Shown here piece by piece: positions 1-13,028 of a stretch of DNA of 64,000 nt (position 1 is its first letter; each line of letters begins with the position of its first letter). The DNA is from Seiridium cupressi. Lineage: Eukaryota; Ascomycota; Sordariomycetes; Amphisphaeriales; Sporocadaceae. The notes under the pieces are model-generated. The model was given only the letters and a program-made list of their open reading frames with translations, did no database searches and was not told where the DNA came from. The translations under genes and the position numbers were made by a program. The DNA lies in NCBI GenBank assembly GCA_036674765.1, contig JARVKI010000014.1, positions 1 to 64,000 of the forward strand. The letters are read 5' to 3'.

Positions 1-2200
1 TTTTTACGTTAAAATTCTAATAATCCTTTATATTATAATTAAAAATTAAATATAAATTATTTATAATATTTTATTTATAAATAAACGGATAAATAAAACG
101 AATAAATTAAATATTTAAATAACATTTATAATATTATATTAATTACGAATAAAATAATTAAATATAATTATTATTAATTATATAATTCGCTTATAATAAT
201 ATAATTAATAAACTTATTAAAATGTTATTATTTTACGCTAATTTTAAATATAACTTTAATATTATTAAAAAATTATTTAAAAGCGAATAAACGCTTAAAA
301 TTATTAAATAAATTAATAAGCTTTAATTATTATAATAATTTTTATAATAAGAATTTTTATTTTTTTAATAACGAATAAAATAATATTATAATAAAAAAAG
401 GATTAAAAAACTAACTTTTATAAAAAAAGATAAAGTTTATTTATTATATAAAAATATTAAAATAAAGCGATTTAACGATAAACTCGATTTTAAAAAATTA
501 AAATTATTTAAAATTAAAAAAGTAATTTTAAAAATTAATTTCTAATTATCGTTATTAAAAATAATACGTATATTTTTAATAATTTATATTTTATTATTAA
601 AATTAGTTTTAATTAATATAAAATTTAAAGTAAATTTAAAAGTAAAATAATTAAATTAATAAAAATACAAAATCCAAGAAATTATATAATATTAAAAAAT
701 TAATAAAAGATATTAATATAAAATTAAATAAAAGGGTTATTTATATTTAAATAATATTTAAAAGTTTACGAAATATTTAAAAAAGTGTTTTAAAATTTTA
801 AAAGAATATTAAAAAAACCCGAAAAAATAAAGAATTTAAAGTTTATAAACCTTTCCTTTAATAAAGTATTTAAAATATTTTAATCGATAATGTTAAAAAC
901 ACCTCCCGTTTATACCGCAGTTATAATTTCCGACTTTTTACGCTTTTTTTCCTTTAACTTATCCAGGGATTAAAGGCCCCGGTTTATTATTTCCGTATTA
1001 TAAGAAATTAAAAATTCCCGCTAAATATAAAAACGTTTTAATTTCGAAAGCGTAACCGACGTTTTAATATAAAACTATTTAAAACGATCCGAAATTTCTT
1101 TTTTATTACGCTTAATGCGTTAAAATTCGTTTACGATCCTTATTAAAGAAAATATAAAAACCCTTGTATTATTATAAATGCGATTATAACGAATATACTT
1201 TTTATAATAAAAAGTGCCTTTTATTATTTTACACTTTTAACTACGTTTATAATATAAAAAATAAAGTATAACGTTAAAACTTAACTTGTTAATAAGCGTA
1301 ATTAAGCGATAATATTATTTTATTTTTAAAAGTTTTAAAAAATTAAATATCGATTTTATAATATAATTAAATATAATAAATAAATATTATATAAATATAT
1401 ATAAAAAAAAGGAAATATATTAAAACGAAAACGCGATAGCGACTTATTTATATAATTAAGTTTTAAAGGGCTAAAATAAGAAGAGGGAGATTTTAATATT
1501 ACGAATAAGCTCCGGGTAAGCCTTAAAATAGGCCGCAGGCCCCGCGCATAAATATAAATGATAGACGAGGACTGGCACCTAGGCAGATCGGAAGTTACGT
1601 AACTGGATTATTAGTGGATCGGTAAGCTAAAAGCGATCTAATAATAAGCCAGGATAAAAAATCACTTTTAAATTACCACGTTTATAATAAACTAACGGTA
1701 AACTATTAATATTAATAAAAGAATAAATAAATATAATAAAGATTAAATTTCTTAGCGTTATATAAATAGTTATTATTTTAATAATTAATTTAAATATTTA
1801 TTTACTTATAAATAAAGTTTATTAAGCTTTAACGATTATATTATATTTTTTAAAACTTAATATTTTTATTTTATATTACGTACCTTATTAATATAAATTT
1901 AATATTAATATATTATCTTAAAGTTTATTTTAACGATAATATATTCGTTATATTAATAAGTAAAGTTATATACTATTACTTTTAAAAGCGGTTATATTTA
2001 ATGCTTATTATATACCTTTTTTTAAGTTAAAATAATAACTCGGTCTTTAATAACGGGATTTATTATATTAATGCCTAAATTAACTTCGATATTAAATGCG
2101 GAGTTAAAATAGCCTTAAAGGTTTTTTAAGAAACGTTTAGCTAAGTTACGAGATATAATAAAAGGCTCACTTAACTTACGATTATTATGTAGTTCTTTAT
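1..2200. repeat. AT-rich RIP-like block, probably a mutated transposon
   Basis: The sequence is extremely rich in A and T and long stretches contain almost no CA or TG dinucleotides, while TA is very common and some CG remains. That is the mark of repeat-induced point mutation in ascomycetes, which turns CpA into TpA in duplicated DNA. No open frame of useful length survives. Patches near 900-1170 and 1480-1680 keep more G+C, so the block may be composite. The parent element cannot be named from what is left. Confidence 0.8.
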
Positions 2201-4379
2201 TATATTTAAATTTTATTTCAGAAATTTAAGAGACGAATAGAATGCCATGCAAAGCCTAACCATCTAATCGTAAGCTATTAAGCTGGCAACTAAACACATC
2301 CTTTATAAGCTAATAGACGGTAGTTGAGGTGTGGTTAACCGATGCGCTATTGCGACTTAATTAGGTGATAACAATGTTATGGTTTTAGATGGTTGTTTCC
2401 TAGTATACCCCTAACAACGGCCTTTTACACTTCAGCTTCGAGCCCAGAGATAGTGATAGTCTCGCGCCGAATATGAAGTTAATTCGACATCGATATCTCC
2501 GAGCAAGCGTTAAACGCCTTGATAGTAGGCCGTAAATTTAGAGCGGCACATCAGCTCTTTACGATCGAGCCAGGACCGTTATAAGCTTATAGATAGTGCT
2601 AGTTGGCACCTTAACACCGCACTATATATTGGGTCTATCATGCTTAAAACGTTCACTATATGGCAGTCCAGTTCTTTGAATCCTTTTAACGACCTCGATA
2701 CGGGAGTGTGTAATAAAGTATAAAACCTCCCATAGTTTATATACACGAGTAAAATGAACGAGAAATTGTTAGCCTTCTTTATTATCGGCAACTAATATAT
2801 TTTAGTCCGCTTTTTACGTAAGAGCTTTTTAATAATAACCATTTTTTTTGTGTTTTTATGCCTTTAGAAGATTTTGTAACGCAAAGTAGGTATAAAATAC
2901 TTAAGTAGTAGTCTTTACGTAAATAAACCCCGGAGCCTAGGATTACCCCCCGTCTTCCTATTTAATCTTTACTAATCGATTTACCGGACTAAAGTGGGGT
3001 ATTTTATTATGTCTGCCATCGACCCAAGTCTTTAAAGTATTTCATAAAATAGTATAAATTGTATAAGGAGTATATACGACTATAGGCTCTAGAAGACGCG
3101 GGATCCCATCCGCTCTTACTTTGGATGAACTAGAACCGATCTTTTATTAGTATAAGAGTATATCACAGTTCTCTAAGATGAATTGAGCTGAGCTGGGGGA
3201 GCTGAAAGTGAGCTCTGGAGCTCCTACTTAAATACTCAAATATACCAGCTGGTGGCAGCCTAGTTGCTTTTGTATCTCGGGCTAACTAATGTAGGAGACG
3301 CAGCTCGCTGAGCTTGACAGATGGGCTCAATTGCCGAATTTCTACCGCAACACAGCAGTAGGTACGGTACCCACCCGACGCTCAGGCACCTGGGGCGCTA
3401 GTCCGTGACAGAGCGGTCGAACCACCTTTTGGTGGGCGGTGCTGCACGGGTCTTCTTAGCGACACTAAGTGCCGGGGGCGCTACAGGGCTTAGCGGGACC
3501 CCAACGCGACCGTTTTTGCGCTCCGTGCCGCTGCGGTCTCTCTCGCCCTCCCTTACCGCCGGTTGTTTTACCCTCCTTCCTGTATCTAAGAATTAGCATG
3601 GTAGCGTTCAAATAACGGCTGCGTGTCGGATTGTACGCATAAGCCATTTTGCTATAGCCGGGGGCCTTAGCTAGCCGCTACTTACCACTTTTTGCTGCGG
3701 CTTATTGCGTGAATAATAAAACGCTTTGACTTGCTATACCGGCGGAGGAAAACTATATTTAATATATTTATGTAACTCGTATATAGCCTTTCCTCCTTAT
3801 TGCGCCCAGCCGCTAACAACTCTGTAGTCCAAAGCCAAGACATCCTCGATCCCCGAAGACGCCGAGAGCCTCGGTAACTGTGTCTGCCCCCACCCAAGTG
3901 CATGGGGGAAAGAACGGCAAGTAAGTAGGAGCTCTTATCACGTTTACGTCCCCACTGAATCTATTAGGGCTACTCGCTACAGGCTGCTATATAGAAGATT
4001 AAAATAATTTAGTTTATTCTGCGCGAGATATTCCGCTTCTGTGTACTAACAGGATAAAATGTCTCCGGCGAACTATCACAGGAGTAAATACATTTTCACG
4101 AGGCATATAAGAGGGATCATACCATCTCCGGCCGTCTTCCACCACTTGAGTATCTCTGCAGGCTACGTGTGGATTTCAGGGTTCTGTTCTTGTTGTGCTA
4201 GCTGTACGCTGTGATGTAGACGCGCAAGCAACTGATCACTATTGTAACCGAGCGCAGGTGGCCTGTCGTCTCAGGCAGGGATTTGGGGCTCAGCTTAGGG
4301 AGCGGTTGGCATTGTCAAGTGCAGTACCGGCAAGACTTCAAATAAAACGAAAACATGCGCTGAAGCTTTAAATACACCC
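2201..4379. other. Intergenic, no gene recognised
   Basis: Base composition returns to normal in steps over this stretch. Only short frames without start context or family resemblance are present, so it is read as non-coding, probably old repeat debris beside the AT-rich block. Confidence 0.55.
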
Positions 4380-5312
4380 TTAAGAAAACCATCGCGAGAA
4401 CCACGATACAGCCTGATCCTCCGCCCGCTGCGCCGCCGCCATCTCCTCCTTATCATCCGGATGGTTGCGGATCGCAAACCCATGCTTGGCACCAGGGATA
4501 ATCCGGACGTCATGCTCGACATCCTTCTTGCTCTCAAGAATGGCCTTCACTTTCTTGATGTCTTCCCCCTTCATCTGTTCGTCTACCTCGCCGACGGACC
4601 AGGAAATGGGGATCTTGATGGGGTCGATGTCATCCGGGACCTTAATGGAGGTCGGGTGCGCAACGAAGGCGGCGTCGATGAGTGGCTCCGGGGCGGAGGA
4701 CAGGGACTGGGATGAGTGCCTGGTCACGCGGTGCTTGGGGTCGTCTTTTGCGAGCGTGACGGTGTGCTTGCCGCCCCAGCAAAATCCGGCCGCGCCGATC
4801 TTTAAGGCTTTAGTCTGAAAGGGAGGAGGCGAGGTACGGAGAGCCTTGAAGTACTCGATCACACCGCCTTCGGTCTTTGGGGCGGCGCACGACCGTTGCC
4901 ACGGGATCACGTGATACAGGACGTTAAGGAACAGGAACGGCTTGACGAAGATAGTGGTGAACCAGGATGCTTCCCCGGAGATCGTGTCCAGCATAGGAAT
5001 TAACGAGGGAGACGCGGCACGGCCTGTAGGTGTGTATAAGTCATGTGTAGGTTAAGAGTCTCGGGGGCGGGACGGACCGTTCATAAAGTCTGGGCAGTAG
5101 ACCAAAAAACCTCTCTTAGCATAGTGGTCGGATAAGACTCGGTTGTTTACAAAGTCCCAGCCAAATGCATCAGTGATAAAGACAATGATGCCCTTGGGCG
5201 TGACGCCGGCTTCGGGTTCAGCAACGTAGGTCTTGACGCCATGGATTGTGACCTCCTTGCCAGTGGGAATTTCCTTGGAGACTCCTCCACGAAAGCAGTC
5301 GGGACAGGACAT
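4380..5312 (-). CDS. Dienelactone hydrolase family protein
   Basis: Alpha/beta hydrolase of the dienelactone hydrolase family, which opens lactone or ester bonds in small cyclic substrates; probably cytosolic because no signal peptide is seen. Two exons, 5078-5312 and 4380-5023, are joined by a 54-nt intron (5024-5077, GT at the 5' end and CTACAG at the 3' end), giving 292 residues. The nucleophile motif GFCWGGKH carries a cysteine, as is usual in this family. The Asp of the triad lies in VGEVDEQ and the His in GAKHGFA, so the Cys-Asp-His triad is complete. The N-terminal MSCPDCFRGG start is typical of fungal members. It flanks relics of secondary-metabolite genes, but such hydrolases are also common housekeeping enzymes, so a cluster role is only a guess. 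Confidence 0.88.
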
Positions 5313-5728
5313 TGTAGGAGAGAGTGAACTGAACTGTTTGAATGAGGATTCAGGATTGAGGGTTTTTCGAATAAGGAGAGGAATTCAAATGTGTGTTCAA
5401 CTGATAAAGGCGAGATGTCATTTTACGAGGTCGAGCCGGTCTTTATCCAGTGGTGTTAATTGGCCGGATCGCGCGGATCGGTCGGACTTAAAAATATGAA
5501 CTAGCAGGCAGTTCCGGGACGGAGATAGATCGGACCTCGCACCCCGTCCTTGCCGGCGGCGTCAGTCCGGTAGGCTTTTTATAATCTTTCTTTATCGACG
5601 TGCTCGTTTTCCAGGCCGGCAGGCACCTGTATAACCCTGGTAATAATCCGCTCGCTGACCGGATGTAGCGCATGCGCATCGTTCTCGCCACATCCCCGCT
5701 CAGCTCTCATACGGAAACGCTTAGAACA

Positions 5729-5905
5729 CCATCTCCGGTTCTTCCTCAGCCGGTCCATCTTCTTTCACAGAGCCAGCTCCGCCCCGCCAGCGAACCTTCC
5801 ACCCCAGCGCGCCAGGCTTGCGCATAAGGCTTTCAAGATGCCGGCATTTGCTGACGAACTCGGTGGTGCGGCGCTCGAGGGATTTCGTGTACTTGTGCAC
5901 GGTCG
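5729..5905 (-). pseudogene. Unrecognised C-terminal gene fragment
   Basis: An open stretch of about 60 codons on the minus strand ends with a stop at about 5729. It reads like real protein: basic and glutamate-rich, with KPGALGWKVRW and an acidic tail EEEPEMVF. It has no start and is closed upstream by a stop close to 5930. I do not recognise the family. It lies exactly against the start of the oppositely oriented reductase relic, so it looks like the end of another gene broken at a rearrangement junction. Confidence 0.35.
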
Positions 5906-5908
5906 GTA

Positions 5909-6915
5909 TTGATGCGCTCCCAGATTTGGATCATTCATATAGGGGCCGATGTCGCCTACCTAAAATCGCATGAAATGATGCGGGCGGCCAATGTCGACTC
6001 GACGCAGACCTTGCCCGCCATGGCCATGCCACGCCGTGTCCCTGTACACTTTATTTCGTCTCCATCGGTGGCCATGCTCCAAAAAGATACTAGCGGACTG
6101 TCTAAGGTGCCGCCATCCAGCTTCTAGCCGCCAGCCGATGCCGAGTCGCTGATGAAAAAAGCTATCGGTTATGCTGCCAGTAAATGGGTGGGCGAGATAC
6201 TGCCGGAGCGAGTGGTGGGTGTTCCGGCAGTTGTACACCGCTTCCCCAATATCATTGGGCCCGATGCGCCCGAAGAGATAGGAGAGATTCCCTTGGTGGC
6301 ACTAGATCGCTAAGCTTACTAGATGTACATTAAGATGCGGGCCCCACCGGCGCTAGACATCAAGCAGTGGGCCGGACAGTAAATGACTGGTCTGACCCGA
6401 CCCAACAACAACAAAAGAGTGATGACTAGTATTGAAGCTATTTGTCACTGCCGGCCTGACTAAAGCCACAAAGGCCCCGCGGTCCACGTGACCTCCCCAC
6501 CGCAGCTTAGATAACAGAACGGGAGCACTGCGACCTCCGACAGGTTAGCGCTAATAAGATTCCAACTCAACGTAAAACTTATCCATTCCGTTACAAGCAG
6601 TTGACCGTAACCATCTAGCTTGACATCATCGACGTCGGCGAAGTGGTGCCCGAATATATGGCCAAGGCGTATGCTCATAATCCCCGCAACCGTTTGCTGC
6701 GCACAATCACTGCAGCGAAAATAGATACTGGTTGTCAGACCTCACGGGCATGTACAAAGAGAAGCTGGGCACTGAGATCGACGTCTTACTAACACCCGAG
6801 TGGATGCGGAATGCCAAGACTTTGGGCATGCCGAAGGGTGCTGAGGCTGCCTGGACTGGCAATGAAGTGTTTGTGCCGCCTGTGTTGCGCAAGGGGCAAG
6901 TGATAGATCATAGTA
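5909..6915 (+). pseudogene. Thioester-reductase (R) domain relic of an NRPS or PKS-NRPS
   Basis: Broken remnant of the NAD(P)H-dependent terminal reductase domain that releases products from fungal NRPS or PKS-NRPS enzymes. In one frame from 5909 the reading gives IIHIGADVAYLKSHEMMRAANV, the core resembling the usual IHNGADV..LK..LR..NV. After an in-frame TAG at 6125-6127 it continues with GYAASKWVGE (the catalytic YxxxK region) and HRFPNIIGPDAPEE. More stops follow. Later pieces include DIIDVGEVVPEYMAKAY near 6620 and, in another frame from 6732, SDLTGMYKEKLGTE and PEWMRNAKTLGMPKG. No adenylation, condensation or carrier domains were seen upstream. At least four in-frame stops and one frameshift make it non-functional. 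Confidence 0.72.
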
Positions 6916-7633
6916 TACTGCATATATCTTGTGATGTATATACTCTCATGCAATCAACTAGATTAGGTTCTTTTAATAAAGCAGTTTTGTAAAAGCTGTA
7001 TCACGCAGCTGTGCTTGATTCATTGTTTATTATATTAGAATATCAAACGTTCCCTTATCGCCAGACTTTCTTGCACTTTGCAGTTTTGAATTTGAACGGC
7101 TTGACTTCATTTGGCAGTGCGATTCTGCTGATGAAAAAGAGGGCAAATTATGGCAGAAGTGATAGTGTATCACAGTTCGTTGGAGCGAGACCGTTCAACA
7201 ATACTATGGAGAAAAATACACATTCAACGATCTAAGAGCCTATAGAATACTATCAATTTTCCCATTACGCAAGGTATGAACATACAGCTGTTGCAAGCCA
7301 CCAAGTTTAGTGACTTGTACGCAAGCCCAAATACTTTACTCCAGACTCAACGTTTTTATCTTGTCATTCTACGTGCAGATTGGCAACAATCTCCCCCCAA
7401 AGAAGATTTGGCTCTGATTACGATTTTCATGGAACACTACCAAATTGATCCACTCGACAGTCCTACTTTAATACACTGGGTAGCCAACGTCGAATACTGT
7501 TCAATTGCCTCCTCCGATGCACTCCTCCATTCTGTACTTTATCTAAGCTGTCCATATCATCGTACAAAATGGATAATACCCATAACGAGAAACCGGCAAC
7601 AACTCCGTTGGCATAATTGTCTGAACAGCTGTC
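6916..7633. other. Intergenic between reductase relic and exporter gene
   Basis: AT-leaning sequence with only short uninformative frames; it should include the 3' region of the exporter gene on the minus strand. Nothing else is recognised. Confidence 0.5.
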
Positions 7634-9666
7634 TTAAGCACTGCCACCACTGGATTTCTTTGCGTTGACATTTTTCCACTTGCTGCACAAGCTAACAGGG
7701 ACGGTGATGCCGCAGGCCGCGATAGTAATTGCGAAAGCGACCTTGATACCCCATGCGTACGCACGGACAACACCGTCCAGCTCGGCTCCGGAAAATACCT
7801 GGTGTAGCTCTGTGGCGCCGGTAAGCGTGACTTGGGCGGGATTGACGCTCGGTGCGGTTTCTGCAAGCTTGTGCACGAGCTGGTTAACGAAGCCGGATTG
7901 CGCGGCTGCGAGCAGAAACGTGCCGCCGACAGATCGACAGACTGTGCACGAGGGATACACTTAGCTTCGGGATATAAGGGGGGAAAGAGACTGACGATAT
8001 CCTAGGACAGGGCGAAGGAAGACTCACATATGATGATTGCGGTCGTGGGAGCTATGTCGCTTGGCGCAGCAAAAGCCTGCGCAATGACGACCGGGACTTG
8101 GAGGGCGATGCCGTACCCGAAGCCCGCCAAGATCTGATACCCAACCCATTTGCCTGTCGAGGTCCCCACGTCGAGAGTATACAGTAGACCAGCGGCGATG
8201 GTTACAATCACAGAGCTAGCTATCAAATAAGGAACTGCAATACCCGTCTTCGTGATGGCTTTGCCTGAGCCATATGTGGCAATGCTGAACATTGCAATGA
8301 GAGGAATGTTGCGCACACCCGACATAACCGGACTGACGTTGTCGATGCTTTGGAAATAAATGGGCAGGTAATAGAGCGTTACGAAATACGAGCCAGCGAA
8401 GAAGAAGCCCCATACGCCGCTGACACAGACGCTCCTTTGGCGCAGAAGGCGTGGTGTCAGCATGGCCCGTTCGCCTTGCCATATTTCTATACTTATAAGT
8501 GCAAGAACCATGACAACGAAGCCGACGAGTAAACTGATAACGACGCTGGAGTTCCACGCATGTGTTACACCACCGTACTGAAGAGCTAGAAGCAAGGCGA
8601 GGGATGCACCCATTATAAGCACCGTCCCTAAAAAGTCCATGTGCAGAAGCTTCTCCTTGAGCGTAGCATCGACCACCTTAGCGGCCTTAGGGGTCTTGAA
8701 GGTGATCAAGATGGTAAAAGCGGCCAGAGCGCCGATTGGAAGATTGATATAGAAGCACCTAATGTTATGATATCAGGTCAGCTCCGGTCATAGCAGACGT
8801 CGATGACTGGAAATAGTCCTTTATTTTGCAACGATGACAAAGCAGTACGAGATTCTTGACTCACCACCTCCAGGACGCCGCATCTGTAAGCCCTCCACCA
8901 ATGAGTGGTCCAGTGACAGCGGCGACGCCATATGACGCACCAATGACCCCCGTGTAAGTAGCTCTCTTCGTGGGCTCAGCAGCAAAGGCAGAAATCGTGT
9001 ATACTCCAGGCGCGATACCCGAGGCCCCGAGACCGGCGAAAGCACGTCCAACAATCAGAGTCATTGAGTTTTGGGCGACAGCGCAGATCAAACTCCCAAC
9101 TTCAAAGATGAAGATTGCCACCAGGAAACTGGTTTTGAGGGGAAAGTATTTGAACACTTTGCCCCACAGCGACTGGAACGCTCCGAGCGTCATGAAATAA
9201 GCCGAACCGTACCATGAGATATCGTCAAGGCGGTTGAATTGGTCGGTAATCTTTGGAATAGCGGTCGCAACAATGGTCTGAATCGAGAGAATCAGTTTAC
9301 TGGCGTGTGATGCATGGGCAAAAGACGACTCTGCGAGAAACTTGGAGCGGTAGAACTCACCTGATCCAGAGAAATGAGGGTGATACTGAGCACGAGAGCA
9401 AGCATGATGAACAAGACTTCGATACCCTTCGGGTATTCAACAGGTGGTTGCGGCTCATCCACGGCTGTCTCCTTGGTGGCAGGATCATGGCCTTCGGGGA
9501 ATTCTGGTTTCTCTACGCCATTGACAGTCGAGGATGTCATAGTGGACGGTTCATTAGACTCGACGGCCTGCTTTTCCTTTTCAGGCTCGACCTGATGTGT
9601 TTTCTCGCCAATCGCTTCGAGCTTGCCGTCCTCTGGCAAGGGAGGTGGAGGTGTTGATGGCGACAT
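7634..9666 (-). CDS. MFS multidrug or toxin exporter, 14-TM type
   Basis: Plasma-membrane proton antiporter of the DHA2-like (14-helix) major facilitator family, which includes the exporters of many fungal secondary-metabolite clusters. Four exons (9361-9666, 8865-9277, 8028-8758, 7634-7941) are joined by introns of 83, 106 and 86 nt with GT/AG ends; all phases agree and give 585 residues. The first 80 residues are a charged, proline-rich cytosolic tail. The first helix follows at [22 protein letters not shown]. The region [11 protein letters not shown] and the antiporter-type stretch [16 protein letters not shown] are typical of the family, as is [13 protein letters not shown] across the second intron. 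It has no frame damage, unlike its neighbours, so it may still be used. Its substrate is not known. Confidence 0.9.
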
Positions 9667-11059
9667 GTGTGTTTGTCGTATGGCTCACTTGCTTCGGCTT
9701 GATATGAGACTCCGTATGCTTTGGAACGCGACCTCGACGCAATTTGTGTGCACTTAGGTTAAATAGTTTGTTATGAGAAATACATGGAGGTACATGCCCA
9801 AACATCATTTGACTGTAGCTCTTAACGCCGCTCGATTGCCCCTGCCAATGTTATATAACGGGGCTAACCCTAATTAAACGCCGTTAAGTCCGCAAACCCG
9901 TGAAAGTCACTCGTAGAAATAGTGGATATAGTATAATTTGAAGGTGTTTGACGACCGGAAGTATCCCCTGAATTGTCGGTGTCGCGCCTTGTTACCAAGG
10001 GTTAGCTTTGCAGTTACTATACGGGTAGGATCATGTAAAATTCAAAGGCTAGCCTCATAACCCACAATTGACGCCAGAGCGCGCTAGGGCGTGAGGGCCG
10101 TCAAAGTCAGATAACCTGAGGTATCCCCTGTCGCTGCAGTATGCTTTATACCAGCAGGGGGGCGGACAATTGCTCCACGTGCGAGTAAGCTCAGTTTAAG
10201 ATTTCTCATTACAGCTCACGAACCGATGGCGCGTCGACGCAGGGGTCCCCTTGTCCCCTCTTTAGACCCTGCAAGTTCCGACTCTACTATAGTAGGACCG
10301 GAACAGGGAAATCCTATGGGAACGGGTCTGCACGGAGAATAAATCGTAGTATATTATATTTCAGAGGACAGAAATACATTTGGCGCTATAGTACAGCTTC
10401 GTTTACTAGAAGTTGGACACGTTGCCGGAGACTATTATGTTATCAAATCCATTGAGAAGGGGTATGAGACTAGGCTTTTACAGTGGGCCCCTTATAGGGC
10501 GCATGGTTATCGATCCTAATGTAATACAAAGTCACCCATATCCAGAAGATCGCATCAAATCGGTAGCACACGCTGTGGCAGGGCCTCTGGTTTCCAGACC
10601 ACGGGTCCTGAAACCACATGCACCAAGATCACGGCTCCAACCCACCAGAAACAGCTGGTTGGGTTAGTCTTTACCTGCCACCCTGAAGCACCTATATTCC
10701 GTTGGGTTGGGCTGGTCTTTATCTCCTAAGCCAACAACCAACCGTTGGGTTGACTTGCGACAGTTGTGCGCACCGATCTTTTCTCTCATCGCCGGCATTA
10801 CCGTATGAAACGATATTATAGGGAGGCCCCACAGCTCTGCTGTGGGATACAGTAGTTAGACAGATAGGATAAGGGCCGTGGGGGCATATCCCCACGTAGC
10901 CGCAGCCTGGAAGGGTGCGTGGGTATCTTTCTATTGCATCACACAGTTCCCCCTAAGTAAAACCTTTAGTATCTCCGCATAGCATCCTACTGCAGCGTAA
11001 CAATCTATACAACGCCAAGAACCATAAATGTCGCCAATCCTTGGGGGTCATTCCAAGCA
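9667..11059. other. Intergenic; imperfect GTTGGGTT repeats near 10.63-10.76 kb
   Basis: No gene is recognised. Around 10630-10760 the motif GTTGGGTT or its complement recurs several times, and two stretches resembling GTTGGGTTAGTCTTTACC are imperfect direct copies. This may be debris of a small repeat. The upstream region of the exporter gene is included. Confidence 0.4.
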
Positions 11060-12040
11060 ATATCGTTCCACAATCGTCTGTATAGGGCCAACTCGACAAG
11101 TGATATATGCAGGAAAACCTGGCCGAAACACGCAGAAAGTCTTCGTGATGCACATCCTTGTGCGACATTACATAATTCATCTGATGGTAATTTCATATAA
11201 CATCTCATCGGACCAATCGTACCCAGAAGCCTTTTCAAGATCAGGCATGCAGGCGACTGTCTCAAAGTGACTATGCTAAAGGTGGATCTGGAGGAGAAAG
11301 TTTCTCTCAAGGAAGGAGAGTTAGGATCTGGCGGGTTGGCCACATCTCTCGTCCGCGCGACTGACCACATGTCCAAAAGGAGGTTCTTTCCGTCGAGGAA
11401 ATTCTGGGCGACATATTCATGATCAATTTTGCAAACCTCGACACTACAGCTAATGTATTGGCTTCAATGGTCATGCGCTTGGCGAGTGAACTTGACATAC
11501 AGGAATGGCTTTATGAAGAAAGAATCACGGTCACCGGAGGGGAACCGATGGGAGATTGGGAGTACGACTTGTTCCCCCGTTTCAAGCGCTGCTTTGTTCG
11601 AGACACTGGGGCTTTATGCGTTTGTTACGGCATAAACTATGATGACGTCCGATGAGGTACACACCGTCTACGTCGACGAGAGATTAACTGCGATTCCTCC
11701 AGGAACTGACGTGTTTCCCATACTACTAGGCGTGCAGACCGACTCTAAATATTGGGCAGATTTCTGAAGCTGGCACCAATACTGACAGTGAAGAGCTACT
11801 TATGCCACAGAAAGGAACATTTTCCCCATGGTGAGAGGGCCCCCAAGACTGCATAGGGAAAAAGGCATTTCAAGTTGAGGCTGTGGCCGTTTTGGCTTCC
11901 TTGCTGGTCACCTTATGCGTATTATACCCGAGCCAGGATAGAACGAAGACCATGTCAAGAATAGGGTTCAGAGTTATTACGACTATAATAACTTCAACTA
12001 TTTCTTGGGAATAAATGATTCAGCAATGGTGAAACCCGGT
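11060..12040 (+). pseudogene. Cytochrome P450 relic
   Basis: Decayed heme mono-oxygenase gene. The clearest part is the I-helix: VEEILGDIFMINFANLDTT from about 11391, matching the usual (A/G)Gx(D/E)TT region with an altered start. Upstream in another frame is a stretch like the G-H helix region, GSGGLATSLVRATDHMSK. Downstream come DLFPRFKRC (K-helix side), IPPGTDVFPILLGVQTDSKYW near 11700-11760, and GKKAFQVEAVAVLASLL near 11870, which corresponds to the segment after the heme loop. Pieces alternate between frames and carry stops, and no intact heme-binding FxxGxRxC loop was found. The N-terminal half is not detectable. Together with the nearby PKS, reductase and GMC relics it suggests an eroded biosynthetic cluster. 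Confidence 0.78.
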
Positions 12041-13028
12041 CGTATTAAGATAATATAATATCCACGGAGGAAAGAAGCCGGTACAGAGGGGATGAACAAC
12101 TTGGAAATCCGAAGACTGATTTGCTCTTCTTGAAATCGCTTTTGTATGATAGATAAGGAGGGTGCTCTGACAACAAGAGCCGTGGTAGGGTACGTCAGAA
12201 CGTGAGATCGCGAATGCCCCTGTAGTCCATTTTGAATGCTCCCGCACTGATAAATAGTAGCTGCCCATGTCAGACATTGGGCGCCATGCCCCCTTTTAAA
12301 GGCAAAGTTATCCATGACCAGCAGCACCCAAGCACCTAGATTAGCCCTGCGATCGCTGGATTAATAGTTGTCTCGGCGATGTCGAGCGAATCCCTGGTGT
12401 TGTTAAAAGAAAAGAAAAAAATCTTTTTCTAATGGGCAATTTGTAGACATTGCGGTCCGCCAAGACTCATTTCCACTTGACTCTAACATCATCGGGTGAG
12501 GACAATAGTATATAATATCAGCTCAAACTGGCAGTCCTTGGGTTACTGATTGATCCAGGATCTAAGGGCGCTGTTGGGGCCACTAGCACTAGTCGATAGA
12601 TCCTGGCCCTTCTACCGCAATAAAGGGCATTGCTAGCGGGCGGCTAGAGTAAAAGGGTGATTTAGTCGAGGTCGCCAACTTTGGATGCCTCCCGCATGTA
12701 GACACCTGCTTGAGAAATGTTGTCAATGGGATAAGACAGAATAGAATTGTGAATCGCTGTCACTTCGTACACTAGTGAGAGATGTGTGTAATCTACGATT
12801 TCTAGCAGCAAAATCGGTCCACCTCAAGTAGCTTGGTTAACTTGGATGCTACCGAGGCTTCACCGGAATGACATTAATGGAATAGGTTGCAGGCTCATGT
12901 CATTCGTCTGCCCGCCCCGTTATTGAAATAGATATCATGAATAGTCTAGAAGCCAGAAGCGGTGTTGGTAATTTGGACTCTACCGTAACTGGCTCCCATA
13001 TACTGACTGATGTGTCAATATTCGTATC
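12041..13028. other. Intergenic, no gene recognised
   Basis: Only short frames without family resemblance. It lies downstream of both the P450 relic (plus strand) and the Ser/Thr-rich gene (minus strand), so it should contain the 3' end of the latter. Confidence 0.5.

Noticed and set aside
10630..10760. GTTGGGTT repeats as a telomere-like tract
   Set aside because: Copies are few, imperfect and in both orientations, and do not match the TTAGGG unit.
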